Source: DATKDP01 sp035546335
Lineage (GTDB): Bacteria; Acidobacteriota; Thermoanaerobaculia; Gp7-AA8
Reading direction: 5' to 3'
Length of the DNA: 64,000 nt
Assembly (NCBI GenBank): GCA_035546335.1
Contig: DATKDP010000083.1
Location: 4,781 to 68,780, forward strand
Position 1 is the first letter of the stretch. Each line of letters opens with the position of its first letter. The notes beneath the pieces were generated by a model. The model worked only from the letters and a program-made list of their open reading frames with translations. It made no database searches and was not told the DNA's origin. A program made the position numbers and the translations under genes. This document shows, in pieces, positions 23,372 to 32,710 of this stretch.

Positions 23372-24715
23372 AAACAGTACGACCTCGTCGTCATCGGCGG
23401 CGGGAGCACCGGCCTCTCCGTCGCCAACCGGGTCTCCGCCGCCGGCCGCCGCGTCGCGCTCGTCGACAAGGGTCCGGTGGGTGGACTCTGCTCGCTGGCG
23501 GGGTGCAATCCGAAGAAAGTTTTCGTGCGAGCCTCGGAAGTGCTCGACGAGGTGCACCGGGCGGGTGATCACGGAATCCGCACCGGCGAGATTACGATCG
23601 ATTGGGAGCAGGTGTGGCAGCGCAAGCACGGATTCACCGACACCGTGACCGAGGCGACGGAACGAGGGCTGGCCTCGAAGGGCGTCGAACGAATCGCCGG
23701 CGTCGCCCGATTCACGTCACCGGACACGCTGATTGCCGGCGGCGAAGAGCTGCAGGCGAACGCGTTAGTGATCGCCACCGGCTCGACACCCAGACGGCTC
23801 ACGTTTCCGGGTGGGGATCTCGCGCGGACGACCGACGACGTTCTCGAGCTGCGGCGCCCGCCCGAGCGGATGGTCATCGTCGGCGCTGGCGTCGTGGCGT
23901 TCGAATTCGGATTCGTCTTCGCACGACTCGGAACGAAGGTGACGATCCTGATGCGCTCGTCGCGGGCGCTGAGCGGCTTCGACGACGATTTCGCTGCGCA
24001 CGCGGTCGACTTCGGCCGCTCGATCGGAATCGAGCTGCTCTCCGAGACGACGGTCACCGCGATTCGTTCCTCGGGAGATGGTGCCATCGTCGATCTCACC
24101 TATGAGGGACGAAGTGAGTCGCGCGAGGCGGATTTCGTGCTCAACGCGGCGGGCCGGGTGCCGGCCATCGATCAACTCGATCTTCCGACCGCGAACGTCG
24201 AGACGTGGCGACGCGGCGTGGTCGTCGACGACTACCTGCGCAGCCCATCGAACCGCCGCGTGTTTGCCGGCGGCGACGCGCATGGATTCTTTCAGCTCTC
24301 ACCGGTGGCCTCGTACGAGGGGCGCGTGATCGCACGCAACATCCTCGAAGGCGACGTGGCGAAGGCGGACTACAGCGCAGTGCCGCAGGCGATCTACACG
24401 ACGCCGCCGCTCGCCACCGTCGGATGGACCGAGACAGAGGCGCGCCGGAGCGGCCTCGCGGTGAACGTTCGCACCAGCGACATGAAGTCGTGGCTGGTGT
24501 ACGCGATTGCCGGAGAGCCGGTGGCGTGGGCGAAGGTCGTCGCCGATGCGGAGACCGGCCGCATTCTCGGGGCGCAGCTCTTCGGGGCCGGCGCTTCGGA
24601 GAACATCCACTTGTTCGCACTGGCAATTCGCTGCGGCCTGACGGCGGATGATCTGCGCGAGGCGGTGTACGCCTATCCGACGTTTGCGAGCACGATCCAG
24701 TCCGCGGTCCCATGA
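23369..24715 (+). CDS. FAD-dependent pyridine-nucleotide disulfide oxidoreductase (mercuric-reductase/dihydrolipoamide-dehydrogenase-like)
   Basis: A 448-residue flavoprotein disulfide reductase. FAD site VVIGGGSTGLSVA; redox pair C41/C46 in GGLCSLAGCNPKKV; central ATG motif VIATGSTPRRL; NAD(P) site VIVGAGVVAFEFG; second FAD motif VFAGGDAHG; and a dimerisation domain ending AYPTFASTIQSA. The usual interface HPT/HxxE is replaced by YPT without the His-Glu dyad, and the N-terminal mercury-binding domain is absent, so it is unlikely to be a true MerA. It belongs with the TVP38-DUF3179 genes; a substrate such as a low-molecular-weight disulfide is a guess. Confidence 0.9.
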   Translation: MKQYDLVVIGGGSTGLSVANRVSAAGRRVALVDKGPVGGLCSLAGCNPKKVFVRASEVLDEVHRAGDHGIRTGEITIDWEQVWQRKHGFTDTVTEATERGLASKGVERIAGVARFTSPDTLIAGGEELQANALVIATGSTPRRLTFPGGDLARTTDDVLELRRPPERMVIVGAGVVAFEFGFVFARLGTKVTILMRSSRALSGFDDDFAAHAVDFGRSIGIELLSETTVTAIRSSGDGAIVDLTYEGRSESREADFVLNAAGRVPAIDQLDLPTANVETWRRGVVVDDYLRSPSNRRVFAGGDAHGFFQLSPVASYEGRVIARNILEGDVAKADYSAVPQAIYTTPPLATVGWTETEARRSGLAVNVRTSDMKSWLVYAIAGEPVAWAKVVADAETGRILGAQLFGAGASENIHLFALAIRCGLTADDLREAVYAYPTFASTIQSAVP

Positions 24716-24726
24716 GCGCCGCTGCG

Positions 24727-24826
24727 AGCGGGCGTCCCGGCCTTGCTCACATCTTCCCGACGCGCGAGGGGCGGCGAGGACGCCGCCGCGATCGGGCGGG
24801 GACGCCCGACCCCTCGCACCTCAGAG
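24727..24826 (+). repeat. dispersed intergenic repeat, family C, full copy
   Basis: Two blocks: CCTTGCTCACATCTTCCCG, then a GC-rich block with CGCCGCCGCGATCGGGCG and GACGCCCGACCCC. The whole unit recurs on the minus strand at 60458-60545 with few changes, and the first block again at 3238. Its left end GAGCGGGCGTCCCG also starts the family D hairpins at 40905 and 55707. Confidence 0.6.
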
Positions 24827-24937
24827 ACCCATCGCGCCAGATGCACCCGATGCAATCAGGCGCGCCGCTCGTTCGTATCGGCAGGCGGTGGGACTGTGCG
24901 AGACTCGTGATTGTCGGCGAAAGACGACAGTCGAGAG

Positions 24938-25648
24938 ATGGACACTCTGCGGACGCTCATGAAGTGCATTCAAGTGGCCGTGCTGGCGATCGCGCAGGCG
25001 TCGGTCGTTCTCGCCGCCGTCACCTCCGCTGGTGATCCGCTATGGAACAGGGCCGTCGCGATCGCCGCTCGAAGCCAGCTGCTGCCCCGCGCCGCAATCG
25101 TCACGACAACCCTCGCCACTCGCGGCCTGCCCGACAGAAACATCGAGACGAGAGTGACGTTCCGCTCGGACCGCGATGGGCAGCTCGAGTCGACCATCGT
25201 TTTCCGAAGAGAGGGGAAGAGGATCCTCGACGCGGAAGACAGACGCCGCAGAAACGACATCGACACGCGGCGACGCCGCGCCGCGCCGTTTCGAATCGAC
25301 GAGCTGCCGATGAGCCCGCTGATGCAGCCGTTCGTCACCTACCGAAGGGTCGGCAGTTCCGACGAGAACATCCGGTTCGAGTTCACGATCCGCCGCGGCG
25401 ATCATGCAATGGTTGGCGCGGTGACCCTGGCCGGAGACGGCCAGCCGCTGTCGATCGAATTCGAGCCCCGGCCGCTGCCGGCCGGCGTTCGTTCGATGCA
25501 CACCCTCGTTCGTCTCTCCCCCACCCCCGACGGAGGCTGCCGGCTCGAATCGATGACGGTGAGGGGAACGGCAGGCCCAGGCTGGCTGAACCACTCCTTT
25601 CGATCTCACTACGGCTTCACATCCGAGGACGAGGCGAAGGAGCAGTGA
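24938..25648 (+). CDS. secreted protein of unknown function, 236 aa
   Basis: The protein begins with a signal peptide (MKCIQVAVLAIAQASVVLA within the first 26 residues) and continues as a soluble, Arg-rich beta domain with TRVTFRSDRDGQLESTIVFR and HTLVRLSPTPDGGCRLE. ATG 24938 follows GAGAG; an alternative ATG at 24959 would trim the charged leader. No family was recognised. It is separated from the flavin reductase by a family C repeat and from the next gene by 50 bp. Confidence 0.7.
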   Translation: MDTLRTLMKCIQVAVLAIAQASVVLAAVTSAGDPLWNRAVAIAARSQLLPRAAIVTTTLATRGLPDRNIETRVTFRSDRDGQLESTIVFRREGKRILDAEDRRRRNDIDTRRRRAAPFRIDELPMSPLMQPFVTYRRVGSSDENIRFEFTIRRGDHAMVGAVTLAGDGQPLSIEFEPRPLPAGVRSMHTLVRLSPTPDGGCRLESMTVRGTAGPGWLNHSFRSHYGFTSEDEAKEQ

Positions 25649-25698
25649 GCTGGTCGAGGCTGGAATGCTTCGTGCTCTCCGTCTCGTTAGTTGATCTG

Positions 25699-26031
25699 AT
25701 GCGCAAAGCTCTCGCTCTGCTGTTCGCCGTTCTGATCATCGGCGCCGCTCCGGCGATGGCCGTTATCGGCTTCTGTGCGAAGCAGCCATGTTGTCTTCCG
25801 TCGGGCGACCTGAGCTTCGACCTCGAGAGCTGCTGCGGCGAGCTCGCCTGCGATGAACGCGATGTGAGTGCCTCGGAAACGGTGAAGAAACAGAGCCCGG
25901 CGCCGGCCGTTTTCGCGGCCGCAGGAAACCCACTCGCCGTGACTCCACCCCGCGTGACTGACGGTCATGAAGTCAGGACCGTCCGGTCGCTTTCGGAGCG
26001 CCTCGCCTCACTTTCCATCCTCCTGATCTGA
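25699..26031 (+). CDS. small Cys-rich secreted protein at the head of the copper efflux operon
   Basis: A 110-residue protein with signal peptide (ALALLFAVLIIGAAPAMA) and six cysteines packed in 26 residues: FCAKQPCC and ESCCGELAC. The rest is Ala/Pro-rich with a hydrophobic C-terminal end (LASLSILLI). It lies 88 bp upstream of cusC on the same strand. The cysteine pattern and position suggest a periplasmic Cu/Ag binder or sensor, but I know no characterised homologue. Confidence 0.65.
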   Translation: MRKALALLFAVLIIGAAPAMAVIGFCAKQPCCLPSGDLSFDLESCCGELACDERDVSASETVKKQSPAPAVFAAAGNPLAVTPPRVTDGHEVRTVRSLSERLASLSILLI

Positions 26032-26119
26032 TTCCTCACAGTCGACGTGTCTCTGCGCGAGCCCACTGATCGGGCTCGTGTATCCGTTTTCTCGTGAATC
26101 GACTCTCAAGAGGAATTCG

Positions 26120-27385
26120 ATGAAGAAACAGTTGACCGCCGTGCTCGTCATCGGCCTCACGGCATTCTCCGCTGAGGCGCAGTCGCCGTTGTCGCCAGCA
26201 CTCGACCGCGCAGGATTGATCCGCGACGTCCTCGACCGTAATCCGTCGATCGAAGCGGCACGCCAGGCGTGGCGCGCTGCCGCCGAGCGGGAGCTTCAGG
26301 CCGGCGCGCTCGACGATCCACGGATCACGACTTCGATCGCCCCGCTCAGCATCGGCGGCGAGGACCGGTTCGGGGCCGCCGTTGAAGGAAGCCAGATGCT
26401 GCCGTTTCCGGGAAAACGCCGCCTGCGCGGAGCGCTCGCACGCGCCGAAGGCGAAGCGATGGCGAGCGACTACGAGGGAACACGCCTCGAGCTGGCCACG
26501 ATGGCCTCGCTGCTGTACGACGACTACTACCGCGTAGCCCGTGCGCTGGAGATCAACGCGGAGCATCAGAAACTTCTCTCCCTTCTCAAAGAAAGCGCGG
26601 AAGCCCAATACGTGGTCGGTCGTGCATCGCTGCAAGACCCGCTGCAGGCGGAGGTCGAGCTCGCCCACCTGATGCACGAGCAGATCGTGCTCCTCACGCA
26701 GCGAGACGTCGTTCGGGCGCAGATCAACGAGCTGCTCCACGCGTCACCCGAGTCGCCGCTGCCGCCGCCGATCACCAGCCTTCCGATTCCGGCACTCCCG
26801 CCGTCCAGTGCTGAGTTACAACAGGCGGCGCTGAAGCAGCGCCCGATCCTCGACGCCGCAGAGGCGCGGATTCGTGCGGCGCGGTCGGCGGTGGAGTTGT
26901 CGGAGCTCGATTCCTATCCCGATTTCCACGTGATGGGCTCGTACAACTCGATGTGGATGTCGACCGAACATCAGTGGATGGTCGGCGTCGGCATCAATCT
27001 CCCGATCCAGCGCGAGAAGCGGAAAGCTGCCGTTCGCGAGGCGGAGGCGAGGCTGGCCGCCGCGCGCAGCGAGCGTGAGCGCATCGAGGATCAGGTGCGC
27101 AGCGCGGTCGAGCAGATGCACCGGCAGGCCGTCGAGGGGCATCACATCATCGAGCTCCATACCAATCGCCTCCTTCCCGCCGCGCGCGATCAGGTCGAAG
27201 CGGCTCGCGCGGGATTCGAGTCCGGCCGGAACAGCTTCCTCGCAGTGGTCGAAGCGGAGAAGAACCTTCGCACTGTGGAGCTGCGCTATGCCGGGGCCGT
27301 TGCGACCTACCACCAGCGTCTGGCGCAACTCGACCGCGCTGTCGGGCGCCTTCCGTTTTCAACGATGCAAGGAGGTACGCAGTGA
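26120..27385 (+). CDS. cusC: TolC-family outer membrane channel of a heavy-metal RND system (CusC)
   Basis: A 421-residue outer membrane efflux protein. The start at 26120 follows AGAGGA and yields a signal peptide ending AFSAEAQ. Two OEP repeats are visible: the first ends around LLHASPESP, the second holds ELDSYPDFHVMGSYNSM and VGVGINLPIQREKRKAAV, followed by the long coiled helix and SGRNSFLAVVEAEKNL. The stop overlaps the adaptor start (GTGA). Forms the channel through which CusBA expels Cu(I)/Ag(I). Confidence 0.9.
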   Translation: MKKQLTAVLVIGLTAFSAEAQSPLSPALDRAGLIRDVLDRNPSIEAARQAWRAAAERELQAGALDDPRITTSIAPLSIGGEDRFGAAVEGSQMLPFPGKRRLRGALARAEGEAMASDYEGTRLELATMASLLYDDYYRVARALEINAEHQKLLSLLKESAEAQYVVGRASLQDPLQAEVELAHLMHEQIVLLTQRDVVRAQINELLHASPESPLPPPITSLPIPALPPSSAELQQAALKQRPILDAAEARIRAARSAVELSELDSYPDFHVMGSYNSMWMSTEHQWMVGVGINLPIQREKRKAAVREAEARLAAARSERERIEDQVRSAVEQMHRQAVEGHHIIELHTNRLLPAARDQVEAARAGFESGRNSFLAVVEAEKNLRTVELRYAGAVATYHQRLAQLDRAVGRLPFSTMQGGTQ

Positions 27386-29520
27386 ACATCCGAGAACGAT
27401 TCCATCAGCTCACTCCGCGAAGAAGGCAGCTGGTCAAGCGCGCTTCTGTCGCCATTGGGCTTCTGATTCTTGCGGCACTCCTCGCCAAGCCGCTCATCGC
27501 CTGGTTCAGCGGGAAGCCGATGGGAGGATCGACGTCCAGGGGAGTGATCGCGAAAGCGGGCGACCTGAACATCGAGGCCGCACTCCGTCCGGATCCTCCG
27601 CGACAGTCGGACAACATGCTCCTTCTGAAGCTCACTGCTGCCGATCAGAAAGTCGTCGAAGACGCGGACGTGGAAATGGAGTACGTAATGCCGGCCATGG
27701 GCGCAATGGCGGAAATGCGCGGCAACGCCGACGTGGACGAGAAGCGCAACGGCGTCTACCACGCCGCATTCGATCTGCCGATGGGTGGAACCTGGACGCT
27801 CGAGGTGCGGGTGCAGTCGAAGCAGGCCTCGGGAACGGCGCGCTTCACGATGACCGTGGGGAGCAAGGGACTGTTCCTCGCCGGTTCCGAAGGCGGCGCA
27901 GTCGCGGCTGCGCTTCCGCCGCAGCAGTATCCGCCCGCGGTTCTTGACGAGCTACGCCGCGCCCTCGGCGCGTACGAGCTGGTGCGGGAAATGCTCGCGA
28001 ACGATCAGCTTGACGGGATTGGGACGCACGCGACGACGCTCGCCGTCTCGCTCCGGACGGCCAAACAGGGCACCGGATTCGAAGTGATGAGTTGCCTCGA
28101 GGATGGTGCCGCCGCTGCGGACGAGATCGCCGCCGCAAAGTCGCTCCCGGACGCGCGCGCCGCATTCAAGGACGTCAGCCGGTACGTCTTTTCGCTCGCG
28201 GCGTCCGATCGACGCCTCGCTGCCGGCTGGCATGCGTTCGCGTGCTCGATGACGGATGGCTTCAACAAATGGTTGCAGCGCGATCAGGAGATTTCGAATC
28301 CATACATGGGCCTGGCCATGCAGAGCTGCGGTACGGGGTCGTCGATCGCGGCGGAGGCTGTCGCCGACAGCGGTCACATTCATGGAGGTGACGAGACGGC
28401 CCACTACACCTGCTCGATGCATCCGTCTGTGAAGCAGGAAACAGCAGGCACTTGCCCGATCTGCAGCATGGATCTGATTGCGGTTTCGAAATCGGAGATC
28501 GCGAGCGGCGTGATCCGCGTCGACGAGGCGCGGCGGCAGAAGATCGGCGTCAAGACCGCGATGGTCATCTCACGTCCGATGGCCACAGCGATCCGGGCCG
28601 TAGGCAAAACGGCGTACGACGAGAGCCGCGTTCGCGACATCACGCTGAAGCTCGACGGATTCATCGAGCGCCTTTACGTCGACACGACCGGGCAGTACGT
28701 TCGGCGCGGGCAGCCGCTTCTCGCTCTCTATAGCCCCGATCTCTACGCCGCACAACAGGAGTACCTGCTGGCGCTCAGAAGCCAGCGCGCGTCGCGCTCC
28801 AGCGCCGTTCCCGATCGGGCCGACTATCTGGTGCGCGCGGCGCGACAGCGCCTGCGGCTCTGGGATTTCTCGGACGCGCAGATCGATCAGGTGGCCCGAA
28901 CCGGCCGCCCGCTCGAGCGGATGTCGGTTCTCTCCCCCTATGGCGGATTCGTAATCGAGAAGAGGGTCGTCGAAGGAAGCGCCGTCAAGGCCGGCGAGCG
29001 CGTCTTCCGGATTGCAGCACTCGACCGGATCTGGGTCGAGGCGGACATTTACGAAAAGGACCTCGGCCTTGTTCGCCCCGGTCAGACCGCACGCGTCACG
29101 TTGCCGTATATGCCCGGGCGTTCGTTCACCGCGCGCGTCACCTACGTTTATCCCTACCTCGATCCGGCAACGCGGACCGGCAAGGTCCGTCTCGAGCTGC
29201 CCAATCCCGCCGGCGAGCTGAAACCGGAGATGTATGCCGACGTGGAGCTGCAGATCCCGGGAGGATCACGCCTGATGGTGCCGGAGCCGGCGGTGATCCA
29301 GACCGGTCCGCGCCAGCTCGTCTTCCTCGATCTCGGCGAGGGGCGGCTCAAGCCGCAGCAGGTGCAGGTCGGGCGCAAGTCCGACGGCTATTACGAGGTC
29401 CTGAGCGGACTGAAGGAAGGCGACCGCGTCATCGCGTCCGCCAACTTCCTGATCGCATCCGAGAGCCGCATCCGAGCGGCGGAGCAGTTCTGGGGAGGCA
29501 GCGATGAAGCCGGCCAGTGA
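27382..29520 (+). CDS. cusB: RND periplasmic adaptor CusB with extra FixH-like and metal-binding domains
   Basis: A 712-residue adaptor, far longer than the ~400 of E. coli CusB. After a membrane anchor (about 22-42) comes a FixH/YtkA-like domain (55-165) with EMEYVMPAMGAMAEM. Next is a helical domain resembling DUF3347 (about 185-320), and then a heavy-metal-binding HYTCSMHP...CPICSMDL motif (341-366). Finally comes the canonical adaptor: GKTAYDESRVRDITLKLDGF, a hairpin at LYSPDLYAAQQEYL, the lipoyl/beta-barrel SPYGGFVIEKRVVEGSAVKAGE and YMPGRSFTARVTYVYP. GTG start 27382. The fusion gathers metal capture and adaptor in one chain. Confidence 0.92.
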   Translation: MNIRERFHQLTPRRRQLVKRASVAIGLLILAALLAKPLIAWFSGKPMGGSTSRGVIAKAGDLNIEAALRPDPPRQSDNMLLLKLTAADQKVVEDADVEMEYVMPAMGAMAEMRGNADVDEKRNGVYHAAFDLPMGGTWTLEVRVQSKQASGTARFTMTVGSKGLFLAGSEGGAVAAALPPQQYPPAVLDELRRALGAYELVREMLANDQLDGIGTHATTLAVSLRTAKQGTGFEVMSCLEDGAAAADEIAAAKSLPDARAAFKDVSRYVFSLAASDRRLAAGWHAFACSMTDGFNKWLQRDQEISNPYMGLAMQSCGTGSSIAAEAVADSGHIHGGDETAHYTCSMHPSVKQETAGTCPICSMDLIAVSKSEIASGVIRVDEARRQKIGVKTAMVISRPMATAIRAVGKTAYDESRVRDITLKLDGFIERLYVDTTGQYVRRGQPLLALYSPDLYAAQQEYLLALRSQRASRSSAVPDRADYLVRAARQRLRLWDFSDAQIDQVARTGRPLERMSVLSPYGGFVIEKRVVEGSAVKAGERVFRIAALDRIWVEADIYEKDLGLVRPGQTARVTLPYMPGRSFTARVTYVYPYLDPATRTGKVRLELPNPAGELKPEMYADVELQIPGGSRLMVPEPAVIQTGPRQLVFLDLGEGRLKPQQVQVGRKSDGYYEVLSGLKEGDRVIASANFLIASESRIRAAEQFWGGSDEAGQ

Positions 29521-32500
29521 CGGACGCGCCGGCGTGATCGGCCGCGTGATCGAGTCGAGCGCACGCAATCCGATCCTCACCGTCATTCTCATCGCCGGCC
29601 TGGCTGTCTGGGGTTGGTACGCGCTGATGCACGCGCCGCTCGATGCCATCCCCGATCTCTCCGACGTGCAGGTCATCGTCTTCACCGAATGGCAGGGACG
29701 CAGCCCCGATCTGGTCGAAGCCCAGATCACCTATCCGATCTCGTCCGCGCTTCTGGCCGCTCCGCAGGTGAAGTTCGTTCGAGGGCAGTCGATGTTCGGC
29801 ATGTCCTTCGTCTACGCGATCTTCGAGGACGGCACGGACATCTACTGGGCGCGCAGCCGCGTGCTCGAATACATGAACACCGTACGCGGCAAGCTCCCGG
29901 AAGGCGTCGAGCCGACTCTCGGGCCGGACGCCACCGGGGTCGGCTGGGTGTTCGAATATGCGCTCGTCGACGAGAAGGGGACGCACGACCTGCAGGAACT
30001 GCGGTCGATCCAGGACTGGAACATCCGGTACGCGCTGCAGAGCGTGCCGGGCGTGGCGGAAGTGGCCTCCGTCGGCGGCCACGTCAAGCAGTACCAGATC
30101 AACGTCGACCCGAACAAGCTGGTGTCGTACGGCATCCCGCTCACGCACGTGATCGAGGCGGTGCGCGCATCGAACGAGGACGTCGGCGGACGGACGCTGG
30201 AGATCGCGGGCCACGAGCACGTCATTCGCGGCCGCGGGTACGTTCAGAGTCTGCACGATCTCGAGACGGTGCCGATCAAGAGCGAATCCGGTGTGCCCGT
30301 TCTGATCCGAGACGTGGCAACGGTGACGCTCGGTCCGGACATTCGTCGCGGCCTGGCCGAACTGGACGGCCGTGGTGAAGTGGTGGGTGGAATCGTGGTG
30401 ATGCGCTACGGCGAGAACGCGCTGCGGGTCATCGACGCGGTGAAGGAACGGTTGAAGGACGTCGAGCGCAGCCTGCCCGACGGAGTGAAGATCGTCACCA
30501 CCTACGACCGCTCCGGATTGATCAAAGACTCGATCGAGACGCTGAAACACACCTTGATCGCAGAGATGATCGTGGTCAGCCTGATCATCTTCATCTTCCT
30601 GCTTCACGCGCGAAGTGCGCTCGTCGCCATCATTACTCTTCCCGTCGGGATTCTCCTGGCGTTCATCCCGATGTACTACCAGGGACTGACGGCGAACATC
30701 ATGTCCCTCGGCGGCATCGCCGTCGCCATCGGCGCGATGGTCGACGCTGCCATCATCATGATCGAGAACATCCACAAGAAGCTCGAGGTGTGGGAGACGG
30801 CCGGCCGCCCGGGCGAGCGCCGCGAGGTTCTCATCGACGCCATGCGCGAGGTCGGGCCGTCGATCTTCTTCGCTCTCCTCGTGATCACCGTCTCGTTCAT
30901 GCCGGTGTTCACGCTCACCGGAACGGAAGGGCGGCTCTTCAAGCCGCTGGCATACACCAAGACTTACTCGATGGGTTTCGCCGCAGTTCTGGCGGTGACA
31001 CTCACGCCCGCGCTGGCGGCGCTCTTCATCCGCGGAAGAATTCGCAGTGAGGAAAAGAATCCGATCAACCGGTGGCTGGTGGCGCTCTACGAGCCGGTGG
31101 TGCGATTCGTCGTACGGCACCGGTGGGCAGTCATCGCGGCGGCGGTGATCGTGATGATTCTCACCGTCCCGGCCTGGTTCCGTCTCGGCAACGAGTTCAT
31201 GCCGCCGCTCAACGAGGGGGCGATTCTCTACATGCCGACCGCACCGCCGGGCATGTCGGTGACCGAGGCGTCGAACGTGCTGCAGGCGATGGACCGGGAG
31301 CTGTCAGAGTTTCCGGAAGTGGAGAGCGTCTTCGGCAAGATCGGACGCGCGGAGACGCCGACCGATCCCGCCCCGATCGGAATGGTCGAGACCACGATCG
31401 TTCTCAAGCCCCGCGATCAATGGCGCGAGGGAATGACGTGGGACACGCTGATTCAGGAGATGGATCAGAAGCTCCGCTATCCCGGAATGCCGAACGTCTG
31501 GTGGATGCCCATCCAGACGCGGACGGAAATGCTCGCGACCGGCGTCCGCAGCCCGCTGGGAATTCAGGTCTTCGGAGACTCGATCGAGACGATCGAGCGG
31601 ACCGCGGTGGAGATCGAGAAGGTTGTCTCCCAGGTTCCGGGAACGCGCAGCGCATTCGCCGAGCGATCGACGGGCGGCTTCTACGTCGACATCGAAGTGG
31701 ACCGTGAAGCGGCCGCGCGCTATGGCCTTTCGGTCGTCGAGGTCAACAAAGTGATCATGTCGGGCATCGGCGGGATCAACATTTCCGAGACGGTCGAAGG
31801 TCGCGAGCGCTATCCGATCAACGTCCGCTACCTGCGCGAGTACCGCGATCAGCCCGAGCTGCTGCCGAATGTTCTCGTTGCCACTCCCAGCGGTGCGCAG
31901 ATTCCGCTTGGGCAAGTGGCGACGATTCGGTCCGTGACCGGGCCGCCGATGATTCGAAGCGAAGACGGCAAGCTCGTCGGGTTCGTCTTCGTCGATACCG
32001 GACGGCCAATTGCCGACTACGTCCGTGAGGCGAAGGCGCTCGTCGGCGAGCAGGTGAAGCTGCCGCCGGGAATCCGGATCGAGTGGGTCGGTCAGTACAA
32101 ATACTTCGAGCGCGCCAAGGCGCAACTGAAGATCGCCATTCCGGTCACGCTCCTGATCGTGGTGATGCTTCTCTACTTCAACACGAAATCGCTGATGGAG
32201 ACCGCGATCGTGCTCCTCGCGGTGCCATTCTCGCTGATCGGCGCGATCTGGCTCCTCTACCTGCTCGGCTACAACATGAGCGTCGCCGTCTGGGTCGGAA
32301 TCATCGCCCTGGCTGGACTCGACGCCGAGACTGGCGTGGTCATGCTTCTCTATCTCACCCTGACCCACCGCCGGTTCAGCGAGGAGGGACGGATGCGCTC
32401 GTTCGCCGATCTCCGTGAAGCGATCGTGGAGGGGGCGGCGAAACGCGTGCGGCCGAAGTTGATGACCGTTCTCACGACGATGATCGGCCTGGTCCCGGTC

Positions 32501-32692
32501 CTCTGGAGCACCGGCACCGGCGCCGATGTCATGAAGCGGATCGCGGCACCGATGGTCGGAGGGCTGGTGACGTCGTTTCTCCTCGAACTGACCGTCTACC
32601 CGGCGATCTTTGCGGTCTGGAAAGGACGAGGGCTGGCTCACTACGAAGAGAGCGACAATGAGCTGGGCCTGACAACAGAACCAACTGTGTGA
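29504..32692 (+). CDS. cusA: heavy-metal RND efflux pump CusA/CzcA family
   Basis: A 1,062-residue inner-membrane proton/metal antiporter. TM1 (about 24-41) precedes DLSDVQVIVFTEWQG, VGWVFEYAL and the HME-RND signature GAMVDAAIIMIENIHK. The porter domain has methionines matching the CusA metal path (EGAILYMPTAPPGMS, WWMPIQTRTEMLATGVRSPLG), pointing to Cu(I)/Ag(I), not divalent ions. The last TM block has VGIIALAGLDAETGVVML. The start overlaps cusB by 17 bases. Confidence 0.95.
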   Translation: MKPASDGRAGVIGRVIESSARNPILTVILIAGLAVWGWYALMHAPLDAIPDLSDVQVIVFTEWQGRSPDLVEAQITYPISSALLAAPQVKFVRGQSMFGMSFVYAIFEDGTDIYWARSRVLEYMNTVRGKLPEGVEPTLGPDATGVGWVFEYALVDEKGTHDLQELRSIQDWNIRYALQSVPGVAEVASVGGHVKQYQINVDPNKLVSYGIPLTHVIEAVRASNEDVGGRTLEIAGHEHVIRGRGYVQSLHDLETVPIKSESGVPVLIRDVATVTLGPDIRRGLAELDGRGEVVGGIVVMRYGENALRVIDAVKERLKDVERSLPDGVKIVTTYDRSGLIKDSIETLKHTLIAEMIVVSLIIFIFLLHARSALVAIITLPVGILLAFIPMYYQGLTANIMSLGGIAVAIGAMVDAAIIMIENIHKKLEVWETAGRPGERREVLIDAMREVGPSIFFALLVITVSFMPVFTLTGTEGRLFKPLAYTKTYSMGFAAVLAVTLTPALAALFIRGRIRSEEKNPINRWLVALYEPVVRFVVRHRWAVIAAAVIVMILTVPAWFRLGNEFMPPLNEGAILYMPTAPPGMSVTEASNVLQAMDRELSEFPEVESVFGKIGRAETPTDPAPIGMVETTIVLKPRDQWREGMTWDTLIQEMDQKLRYPGMPNVWWMPIQTRTEMLATGVRSPLGIQVFGDSIETIERTAVEIEKVVSQVPGTRSAFAERSTGGFYVDIEVDREAAARYGLSVVEVNKVIMSGIGGINISETVEGRERYPINVRYLREYRDQPELLPNVLVATPSGAQIPLGQVATIRSVTGPPMIRSEDGKLVGFVFVDTGRPIADYVREAKALVGEQVKLPPGIRIEWVGQYKYFERAKAQLKIAIPVTLLIVVMLLYFNTKSLMETAIVLLAVPFSLIGAIWLLYLLGYNMSVAVWVGIIALAGLDAETGVVMLLYLTLTHRRFSEEGRMRSFADLREAIVEGAAKRVRPKLMTVLTTMIGLVPVLWSTGTGADVMKRIAAPMVGGLVTSFLLELTVYPAIFAVWKGRGLAHYEESDNELGLTTEPTV

Positions 32693-32710
32693 TGAAAGGA
32701 GAAGCGCGCC

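Noticed and set aside
23369..24715. Mercury-resistance (mer) operon
   Set aside because: The reductase lacks the N-terminal HMA domain and C-terminal vicinal cysteines of MerA, and no merR, merT or merP is near.
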